This document shows, in pieces, positions 1-8,500 of a stretch of 64,000 nt of DNA. How positions within the stretch are numbered: position 1 is the stretch's first letter; the number at the start of each line of letters is the position of its first letter. The notes under the pieces were generated by a model that was not told the origin of the DNA, searched no databases, and saw only the letters and a program-made list of their open reading frames with translations. The position numbers were made by a program, and so were the translations under genes. Source of the stretch: Bacteroidota bacterium (lineage in GTDB: Bacteria > Bacteroidota > Bacteroidia > JACCXN01); contig JACCXN010000020.1 of assembly GCA_013696965.1 (NCBI GenBank), positions 1 through 64,000 of the forward strand, written 5' to 3'.

Positions 1-3000
1 CCCCTCAGTAAGCATTACTAGATCACCTTTGGGGGCAATTTGCGCTGGGACTTCTGTTACATTTACAGCAACCCCCACAAACGGTGGAACTACTCCTGTT
101 TATCAATGGAAATTAAATGGGGCCAATGTGGGAACAAATTCTCCTACTTATACCAATGCTACCCTTATAAACGGAAATACTGTTTCCTGCGAGATGACAT
201 CGAATGCTGTTTGTGCCAGTCCAACAACAGTTGCATCTAATGTAATTACTATGACGGTGACACCAACTGTTACTCCCTCAGTAAGTATTGCACGTTCACC
301 TTCAGGCACAATTTGCGCTGGAACTTCTGTTACATTTACAGCAACTCCAACAAATGGAGGAACTACTCCTGTTTATCAATGGAAATTAAACGGGGCCAAT
401 GTGGGAACAAATTCTCCTACTTATACCAATGCTACCCTTATAAACGGAAATACTGTTTCCTGCGAGATGACATCGAATGCTGTTTGTGCCAGTCCAGCAA
501 CAGTTACATCTAATGTAATTACTATGTCGGTTTCATTAACAGTTGCACCATCTGTAAGCATTTCTATGTCCCCGTCCGGAGAAATTTGTGCTGGAACTAA
601 CCTTACCTTCACAGCAACTCCAACAAATGGAGGAGTAAATCCAGGCTATCAATGGAAATTAAATGGAGCAAATGTGGGAACAAATTCTATAAATTATTCC
701 AATTCTTCATTGGTCAGTGGTGATGTAATTCATTGTGAAATAACCTCAAGCTTAACATGTTCAAGTCCAGCAACTGCAAGTTCCAATACCATAACTATTA
801 CCATTTCTTCATCCATTACTCCTTCAGTTAGTATATCTCAAACACCAGCGGGGTCATTTTGCTCTGGCACTACCCTTAGCTTTACCGCAACACCTGCCAA
901 TGGGGGGTCTGTACCTTCTTATCAATGGTTATTAAACGGATCTAACGTAGGACCGAACTCAAGCACTTATTCTAGTTCTATGCTCAATGACGGGGATGTA
1001 ATAAGTTGTATTATGACTTCTGAATTATCCTGCGCTAGTCCAACTGCAGCAACTTCTAATTCCATTACCATTACAGTTATTCCTAATGTTGTTCCTATTG
1101 TTAGTATTGCAGCATCACCTTCTGAGACAATATGTGAAGGAACTGCAGTTACATTTACAGCAACTTCTTCAAATGGTGGAACTAATCCTATATATCAGTG
1201 GAAATTAAACGGAATTAACGTGGGTACTAACTCTGCAACATATTTCAATTCTTCCCTTGTCAATGGAAATAGTATAAGCTGTGAAATAACATCTAACGCT
1301 GCATGTGCAAGTCCAACCAATGTTACTTCCAATACTGTGACCATGTCTGTAACCCCAACCGTTGTGCCTTCTGTAAATATTACTGCATCACCCTCAGAGA
1401 CAATTTGCGAAGGGACTTCAGTTACCTTTACTGCCTTAGCATCTAATGGCGGTGCCGCACCGGATTACCAATGGAAACTAAATGGAGCAAATGTAGGAAC
1501 AAATTCAAGTACTTATACCAATTCTACTTTACTTAATGGTGATGTACTTACTTGCCAAATGACTTCAAATGCCACTTGTGCGAATCCTCAAATGGCAACT
1601 TCAAATTCTATATCTATAACCGTAAGTCCAACTGCTGTTCCAACTGTAAGCATTGTAGCATCACCTACAGGAACAATTTGTGAGGGAACCACGGTTACTT
1701 TTACTGCAAGTGGAATAAACGAAGGCAACACTCCAATTTATCAGTGGAAATTAAACGGAAACAATGTTGGATCTAATTCTCCTATTTATACCAATGCAAC
1801 ACTATCCAACGGGAATACTATTACTTGCGAATTAACATCAAATGCTGCCTGTGCAAATCCAACAACTGTTTTTTCCAATAGTATTTCAATTACAGTAAGT
1901 CCAAGTGTTGTTCCTTCATTAAACATAAGCTCTTCGCAAACAGGTGTAATATGTAATGGAACCTCTGTTTCCTTTACTGCAAGCCCTGTTAATCAAGGAG
2001 CCTCTCCATTATATCAATGGACGTTAAACGGAACATTTGTTGGTACAAATTCAGCAACTTATTCAAATACATCTTTAAGTAATGGTGATGTTATTGTCTG
2101 CCAAATGACTTCAGATGCATCCTGTGCAAGCCCCTCCACTGTTACTTCCAATACAATAACTATTACAGCTAGTCCAAATGTTGTTCCCTCAGTAAATATT
2201 GTAGCCTCACCTTCAAGTGCAGTTTGCTTTGGAACTGCAGTTACCTTTATAGCTACCCCTACTAATGGAGGAGCAACACCAGTTTATCAATGGAAATTGA
2301 ATGGTGTAAATGTAGGTACAAACGCTGCTTCTTATAGCAACTCGACATTGACAAATGGAAATATAATAAGTTGTGAAATAATATCAAATGCTCCCTGTGC
2401 AAGTCCAACAATGGCTAATTCCAATGTTATTTCCATGTCCATATCCAACATTAGTTTAATCACTACAACTTTTAATGCTTCCTGTTTTGGTTCGAGCAAT
2501 GGAAATGCATCAGTAAGTGCAAACGGAGGACAAGCTCCTTATACTTTTTTATGGAATGATGCATCATCTCAAACAACAAATACAGCAAGTGCTCTGACTG
2601 CGGGCAATTACACGGTTATCGTTACAGATAACAACGGATGTGTTCAAACTTCAGAAGTTATAATTACTCAACCTGCTCCAATTAATTTAACTGTAACATC
2701 AGTTAGTAGTAAATGCGGTCAAAACAATGGAAGTGCTACTGTTCTTGCTTTGGGAGGAACGGGCATTTACACCTATTTATGGAACGATCCACTTAATCAA
2801 AGCACATCCACTGCAAATGCCTTAGCAGAAGGAATTTATACTGTAACTGTAATGGATGGCAATAACTGCTCTAAATCTACCGGAGTTCAAATTGACAATA
2901 TTAGCACTATGGAACTAACAGTAGATATTAGCAGTGTTACTTGTTTTGGCGCAAACAATGGATCAGCTACTGTGAATGTAAGTGGCCCGGGTGGAATAAC

Positions 3001-3640
3001 TTCTCCTTACTCTTATTTATGGAATGATTCATTATCTCAAACAACTCCTATTGCCTCCAATTTGACTGCCGGCACTTATAAAGCAACCGTTACAGACAAT
3101 GGAGGTTGTTCACAATCAATATCTGTAATTATTCATGAGCCTTTAGCACTTTTAAATGCCACAACCAGTGTTAATACTAGTTGTGGTGATAACAAGGGGG
3201 AAATATCTCTTGAAACATCGGGTGGAATTGCACCCTATACATATCTGTGGAGTAATATGCAAACCACCAAGCAAATTTCACAGTTATTGGCAGGGGATTA
3301 CACGGTTCTTACCAAAGATGCCAATAATTGCTCAAGAACGGATGCTGTGCTAGTTTCAGATAGTGTAACTGAAGATTGTTTATTCATTCCTAATGCTTTT
3401 TCACCAAATGGCGATGGGAACCATGATTTATGGGTAATTGGCAACAGTGACATTTATTCTCAAATTTCCGTAGAAATATACAACAGATGGGGAAACAAGG
3501 TATATGCATCAGATAATTATGCAAATGACTGGGATGGAATTAGAAATGGTGAAAAGCTTCCTGGAGGAGTTTACTTTTATACAATTAATTTAAATAATGG
3601 CCAAAAACCCATTTCAGGTTCATTAACATTGTTACACTAA
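1..3640 (+). CDS. Giant Ig-like/SprB-repeat surface protein with gliding-motility C-terminal domain (5' end outside window)
   Basis: The reading frame is open from base 2 and already matches the repeat pattern there, so the TTG at 29 is not the start and the N-terminus lies upstream. Nine Ig-like units of about 91 residues (first one partial) share the pattern ICAGTSVTFTA..YQWKLNG..NSxTY..S/C..SNxI. They are followed by four SprB-type repeats (about 2450-3370; pattern CFGxxNGxA..GGxxPYxYLW..NLTAGxYxxxVTDNxGC). The end is a CHU_C/type B T9SS sorting domain (about 3373-3640; FIPNAFSPNGDG, YNRWGNKVY, GGVYFY). Proteins of this kind are secreted by the type IX system and act as adhesins or gliding proteins; that role is inferred from the family. 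The PorP/SprF gene downstream fits the usual pairing. The exact ligand cannot be predicted. Confidence 0.9.
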   Translation, partial: PSVSITRSPLGAICAGTSVTFTATPTNGGTTPVYQWKLNGANVGTNSPTYTNATLINGNTVSCEMTSNAVCASPTTVASNVITMTVTPTVTPSVSIARSPSGTICAGTSVTFTATPTNGGTTPVYQWKLNGANVGTNSPTYTNATLINGNTVSCEMTSNAVCASPATVTSNVITMSVSLTVAPSVSISMSPSGEICAGTNLTFTATPTNGGVNPGYQWKLNGANVGTNSINYSNSSLVSGDVIHCEITSSLTCSSPATASSNTITITISSSITPSVSISQTPAGSFCSGTTLSFTATPANGGSVPSYQWLLNGSNVGPNSSTYSSSMLNDGDVISCIMTSELSCASPTAATSNSITITVIPNVVPIVSIAASPSETICEGTAVTFTATSSNGGTNPIYQWKLNGINVGTNSATYFNSSLVNGNSISCEITSNAACASPTNVTSNTVTMSVTPTVVPSVNITASPSETICEGTSVTFTALASNGGAAPDYQWKLNGANVGTNSSTYTNSTLLNGDVLTCQMTSNATCANPQMATSNSISITVSPTAVPTVSIVASPTGTICEGTTVTFTASGINEGNTPIYQWKLNGNNVGSNSPIYTNATLSNGNTITCELTSNAACANPTTVFSNSISITVSPSVVPSLNISSSQTGVICNGTSVSFTASPVNQGASPLYQWTLNGTFVGTNSATYSNTSLSNGDVIVCQMTSDASCASPSTVTSNTITITASPNVVPSVNIVASPSSAVCFGTAVTFIATPTNGGATPVYQWKLNGVNVGTNAASYSNSTLTNGNIISCEIISNAPCASPTMANSNVISMSISNISLITTTFNASCFGSSNGNASVSANGGQAPYTFLWNDASSQTTNTASALTAGNYTVIVTDNNGCVQTSEVIITQPAPINLTVTSVSSKCGQNNGSATVLALGGTGIYTYLWNDPLNQSTSTANALAEGIYTVTVMDGNNCSKSTGVQIDNISTMELTVDISSVTCFGANNGSATVNVSGPGGITSPYSYLWNDSLSQTTPIASNLTAGTYKATVTDNGGCSQSISVIIHEPLALLNATTSVNTSCGDNKGEISLETSGGIAPYTYLWSNMQTTKQISQLLAGDYTVLTKDANNCSRTDAVLVSDSVTEDCLFIPNAFSPNGDGNHDLWVIGNSDIYSQISVEIYNRWGNKVYASDNYANDWDGIRNGEKLPGGVYFYTINLNNGQKPISGSLTLLH
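40..531 (+). repeat. Near-identical 273-bp tandem duplication inside the Ig-like repeat gene
   Basis: About 220 bases from 40 recur almost unchanged 273 bases later (from 313), equal to one 91-residue Ig-like unit. Later units in the same gene are clearly more diverged at the DNA level. This indicates a recent unit duplication or gene conversion. Short-read assembly could also miscount copies here. Confidence 0.8.
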
Positions 3641-3741
3641 TTAATATTAATATGATTTTTTTGCTATGATAAAGCATGCATCAAACCATACTTACACTAT
3701 TGATTATTACATGACATATGGATAAACAGGGAAAACAATAA

Positions 3742-3904
3742 AAAAACGAATAAATTAAAAATTATGAAATAGCCATGAAGCGAACTTTGCACAAACAGCA
3801 ATGAATACAACATGGCTATCCCGATAAATCGGGATGACAATTAAAAAACAAATGCTGTAGCATTCATGAGTTCCTTAGAGGAATTATTAAAAACGAATAA
3901 ATTA
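3742..3904. repeat. Dispersed palindromic repeat element flanked by 16-bp direct repeats
   Basis: The sequence AAAAACGAATAAATTA occurs at 3742-3757 and again at 3889-3904, bracketing an element of about 131 bases. Inside are an 8-bp inverted repeat TAGCCATG (3770-3777) / CATGGCTA (3811-3818) and, directly adjoining it, a hairpin ATCCCGAT-AA-ATCGGGAT (3818-3835). The core from GAAATAGCCATG to CGGGATGAC recurs at 57426-57497. The second direct repeat is the leader of the porP/sprF gene that starts at 3912. This looks like a REP- or MITE-like insertion, but no transposase is present to confirm mobility. Confidence 0.65.
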
Positions 3905-3911
3905 TATACAT

Positions 3912-4829
3912 ATGAAAAAAACGATAGGTTTTATTGTATCCATTTCATTGATGGGTTGCTTTACTTTATCTGCGCAACAGTTACCTCTTATAAGCCAGTA
4001 CGTGCAAAATGATTTTGTATTAAACCCTGCCATTGCAGGCAATAAGGATTATGCTCCCATTCGAACTTCAATACGGAATCAATGGGCCGGGTTAGAAGGA
4101 AACCCTAACTCGCAAACATTAAGTTTTCATAGTGCAATGAAGAACCCAAAAGTCGGAATAGGCGCTTTCCTATTTAATGATAAAATCGGGCCAATCTCCC
4201 AAACAGGCATAAGTGCCTCTTATGCATATCATCTTAAATTATCCAATGAGTCAAAATTATCCTTTGGGTTATCCGGCTTGCTCTCGATTCATCAATTAAA
4301 TACAAATCAACTTAAATTTGATCAGCAAAACAATACAGACAATGTGCTAACTACAGGGGATTTCAAGGCTTATTATCCTAATTTTAGTTTTGGAACTTAT
4401 TATACAGGAAAAAATTATTATGTAGGCTTATCCATACCTGAATTAATTCAAACCAAAATATCAAACTCCAAGGATTATTTTATAATTCAACAGGCCAGGC
4501 ATTATTATTTAACGGGTGGATATAAATTCAAGTTGAATGAAAACTATACTGTTTTACCATCCTTTCTAATAAGATATGTAAGTGCCGCACCAATTGGAAT
4601 TGATATTAATGCCTCTTTTGAAGCTTTTGAAAAATTCAATTTCGGTATTTCATATAGAAAAGCTGACGCAATTGTGCCTTTTTTCGGATTCAGAATTAAA
4701 GAAACTTACATTTTGTGTTACTCCTATGACATTACAATGAGCGGATTAAACAAACATACCAGGGGTTCCCATGAAATAACATTGGGATATAATTTACATC
4801 GTAAAAAATCAAATGCAAGCATTCAATAG
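3912..4829 (+). CDS. PorP/SprF family type IX secretion membrane protein
   Basis: A 305-residue outer-membrane protein. The signal peptide (residues 1 to about 21) ends in TLSAQQ, followed by the family hallmark start LPLISQYVQNDFVLNPAIAG. The rest alternates short beta-strand-like stretches, as expected for a 14-strand barrel. Family members partner with a specific giant T9SS adhesin (SprF with SprB), and the repeat adhesin ending at 3640 is the obvious partner; that pairing is inference. The ATG at 3912 is the first in frame and is followed by a lysine-rich signal. A dispersed repeat sits in its leader and may affect transcription or translation. Confidence 0.88.
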   Translation: MKKTIGFIVSISLMGCFTLSAQQLPLISQYVQNDFVLNPAIAGNKDYAPIRTSIRNQWAGLEGNPNSQTLSFHSAMKNPKVGIGAFLFNDKIGPISQTGISASYAYHLKLSNESKLSFGLSGLLSIHQLNTNQLKFDQQNNTDNVLTTGDFKAYYPNFSFGTYYTGKNYYVGLSIPELIQTKISNSKDYFIIQQARHYYLTGGYKFKLNENYTVLPSFLIRYVSAAPIGIDINASFEAFEKFNFGISYRKADAIVPFFGFRIKETYILCYSYDITMSGLNKHTRGSHEITLGYNLHRKKSNASIQ

Positions 4830-5133
4830 TTGTGCATTTTAAAAAACTGTATAAATTCCTTAACTTAATAGTTGAAATTTTAATGCAATATTGAATGTAT
4901 TGGTTATTTACCAAATAAAAGCAGGAATTTGATCAAAATCCAAATGAAAAAACAAATTAAATTAGTGACCTTTTTATATTGATACTTTCTGTTAGGCAGT
5001 ACTATTGGTGATTACAGATTATTAAAGGCGATTTACAATTATTTACCCTTATAAAGAGCCTAGCCTTATTTTGTTTTTTTTGCAAAAAAGACTATTATTG
5101 TACTAGGGAAACTTTTAAATACAAGAATAAAGG
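4830..5133. other. Intergenic stretch with no recognised feature
   Basis: 304 AT-rich bases between the PorP/SprF gene and the small secreted HMA-like gene. I see only a short perfect palindrome TTTGATCAAA (4928-4937) and a 12-codon open frame at 4944 that I do not accept as a gene. There is no clear terminator and no good TAnnTTTG promoter. Confidence 0.5.
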
Positions 5134-5484
5134 ATGGGAAATATTTACATAAAATCAGCTCTATTAATTTGCTTTTTACTTATCGCTAATTTATGCAAAA
5201 GCCAATCTAACGAGCTGAAAGAAACAAGCACTAGTTTTATACATGAAAAATCGAATACATTCCAATACATTTTAACGGGGTTAAAAACACCTTCAGATGC
5301 AGGGGATTTAGAAAGCATTTTCAAGACACGTCCAGGAATTTATGATGTTAAAGTAATTCTTTCTACACATACAATAATTATCTACAGTGAGCAAAAAATG
5401 CAGGAGACAGATATAAAAGAAATATTAAAATTTGCAGGGAAAGAAATTATTGGTAGTGAAAAAGAGTTGTCAAAATATTATTGA
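5134..5484 (+). CDS. Small secreted protein with HMA-like (ferredoxin-like) fold, metal cysteines absent
   Basis: A 116-residue protein. Residues 1 to about 23 form a signal peptide (YIKSALLICFLLIANLCKSQS). Residues 40-110 follow the beta-alpha-beta-beta-alpha pattern of heavy-metal-associated domains: a strand ending in GLKTPSDAGDLE, then IFKTRPGIYDVKVIL, then a strand and a last helix. At the position of the usual GMxCxxC metal loop it reads GLKTPSDA, so both metal-binding cysteines are missing. It would act in the periplasm or outside the cell. The domain call rests on pattern and spacing only; it may bind something other than copper, or nothing. It stands alone between two T9SS-related genes. 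Confidence 0.5.
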   Translation: MGNIYIKSALLICFLLIANLCKSQSNELKETSTSFIHEKSNTFQYILTGLKTPSDAGDLESIFKTRPGIYDVKVILSTHTIIIYSEQKMQETDIKEILKFAGKEIIGSEKELSKYY

Positions 5485-5589
5485 ATGGCATATCTATTTT
5501 CTTGTGTCTTTTAGGAGAAAATCAAGTATAAATAAGAATACTAATTACGGGAAAAGATTTTTTCTTTTTAAAATACTTTAAGAACTTTT

Positions 5590-8500
5590 ATGATGAGAAT
5601 ATTTCTATTTTTTTGTTTTGGATTCTTTTTTTTAACCAGTTTTGCTCAGGATTATAATATGCCAGCTGGCACAACAAATACATGTTCCGGCAATTTTTAT
5701 GATAGTGGGGGCTCTGCGGGCTCTTATGGTAATAATGAATCAAAAACCACTACTTTTTGTTCTAATGCGGGGAATTGCGTCAGAGTAATATTTTCTTCCA
5801 TTGCACTTTCTAACAATGATGTTTTAAAAATATATGATGGCCCAAACACCACCTCAACATTACTTGGCACATACACTAACACAACAACTAGCCCAGGGAC
5901 AATTACTTCATCGAATGGTTGTTTAACCTTTGAATTCACCTCAAACAATAGCGGAATTAATAATGGATGGGCGGCAGCAATTTCATGTGTTGCTTGTCCC
6001 GTATTAAATTACAATATGCCAACAGGAACAACAAATACTTGTTCTGGTAATTTTTATGATAATGGAGGTTCTGGAGGGAGCTATACCAATAGTCAAAATA
6101 ACACAACAACATTTTGTTCAAATGCTGGCAATTGCACACAAGTCACTTTTTCATCTTTTAATACCGAGAACAACTATGACATTCTTTCAATTTATGATGG
6201 ACCCAATACTTCTTCTACTCTAATTGGATCATATAGCGGCTCTAATTCACCCGGAACAATAACCTCAACAAGTGGTTGTCTTACTTTTAGATTTGTTTCT
6301 GATGGATCTGTTACTTATACAGGATGGGAAGCCTCCCTTTCATGTGTAATTTGCCCTCCACCTCCAGTTCCACCTGCGAATGATGAGTGCACAGGTGCAG
6401 TAACCCTTGTTTCCAATACAACTTGCTCAAATACATCGGGTACTATTACCTTAGCAACTGCATCTTCACAGGCAAATACATGTGGAGGAACAGCCAATAA
6501 TGATGTATGGTTTAAATTTGTTGCCACAGCAACAACACAAAACATAACAATTTCAAATGTTGCAGGATCTACCACAGATTTATATCATTCGGTTTATGGT
6601 GGCACATGTGCCAGTATTGGTGCTCCTCTTGTTTGTAGTGATCCCAACAGCAGTACAGTAACAGGTTTAACAATAGGAAATACATATTATGTCAGGGTTT
6701 TTTCCTGGGGTAGTGTAACAGCAAATGCAACTTTTGATATCTGTATAACAGGTTGCTCCAGTGGTGCAGCCAATGACGATTGCGCTGGAGCTATTACCTT
6801 AACCATGAATACTTTTGGGTCTTGTGCTTCAACTTCCTCTGGAAACGTAAGTTGCGCTTCTCCTTCTGGAACAAGCTCAGGAGCTTGCTTTGGAACCCCA
6901 AATGATGATATCTGGTTTAAATTTGTAGCTACCGCTAGCGCTCATACTTTAACCTTAACAACTTCTTCAGGATTTGATGCTTATATGCAATTGTATTCAG
7001 GCACCTGTGCTTCATTAACTTCCATTCAATGTTCGGATCCAAACACTTTTAATGCTTCCGGTTTAGTAATTGGTCAAACTTATTTTGTAAGAGTTTATTC
7101 TTATTATTCAAGCGCAATTACAAATGGAAGCTTAACGCTTTGTGTTGCTGAACCTCCTTCATGTCCAGCTAATTTGGGTTCGGGAAATATAACCATTGCC
7201 TCTTTGCCTTATAATGGAACAGGGCAAACCACCTGCGGAGCGGGTAATGAAATTACAGCCAGCAATGCTATAACCTGTGGAAGCGATTATTACTTAGGAG
7301 ATGCAGATAAAGTTTACATTTTTACTCCCTCAAGTTCAGGTCAGGTAACGGTAACCTTAAACTCTACCCAAAGCTGGACTTCAGCTACCCTTTATGAGGG
7401 TTGCCCTTTTTCTGGTTCTTGTGTTGCATTTGTTCAAACCTCAAGTTCAGGCTCAAAAAACTTTTGTACCAGTGTTGTTTCAGGAACAACTTATTACCTG
7501 GTTATTGATGGCTGGGGTACATCAGGGGCTTGTATTTCAAGTTATACACTTAACATTACAGCCCCTTCATCAGGAGTGGCCAATGATTTGCCCTGTAATG
7601 CTACTTCATTAGCCTTAGGAGCTGCATCAAGCGGCACCAATTTCTGTACTTCAGGTGCTGGAGAACCTGCTGCCGCATCCTGCTGGACAAGTGGGAATTT
7701 AAATACCGTTTGGTATTCATTTGTTTCACCAGCCTCAGGTACTGTATATATTGAGGCTACCCCTTCAACTATCACTTCTAACCAGATTGCTTTGTATTCA
7801 GGAACCTGTAGTTCATTAACACTTGTTTTCTGTAATCAATATCCTGGTACAGGATGTAGTGGCACAACAGGAACCAATTCAATAATAAACGCAACAGGGT
7901 TAACTCCAGGAGCTACTTATTATATAAGAGTAGATGGAAGAAACGATAATACAGGAACATTTTCCATACTTGTTGACAATGGAAGCTCATCCGGAACCTC
8001 ACCAGTACCAGGGCAAGACTGCCTTTCTCCACAAGTGGTTTGTAGTTCTGTAATGACAATTGGGAACCCTGGCTATGCCAATACCGGTAATATTTGTGAT
8101 TTTACTGGAACAGGGAATTGTACAGGAGGAGAAAAAAATTCCGTATGGTATCAGGTTAATATTTCGAGCACAGGTAATTTCAACTTTACTATAAAGCCTA
8201 ATGATGCGGCAAATGCTTCTTGCGGTGCAGAAACTGATTACGATTTTCTTCTTTGGAAAATATCAGGATCAGGTACCACAACCAATTGCAATACAATTTC
8301 TTCTTCAAGTGGTACAGCATTATTGGCTTGTAATTACAATAGTTATGGCGTAACTGGTGTTGCCCCTGGAGGGAACGCTCCGGCTCCTTATAACACATGT
8401 TTTGATGGGGCTTTTGAGCCTACGGTTTCGGTTACTGCAGGGGATGTTTTGTATTTAGTTATTCAGAATTTCTCAAGTAGTACCCAAGGATTTACCCTTG

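Noticed and set aside
1-2450. Regularly spaced repeats that could suggest a CRISPR-like or satellite array
   Set aside because: The period of 273 bp is a whole number of codons and encodes Ig-like domains; there are no short repeats with unique spacers.
4944-4982. Start of a signal-peptide-like frame (MKKQIKLVTFLY)
   Set aside because: It stops after 12 codons and the continuation does not resemble a known protein, so I cannot support even a pseudogene.
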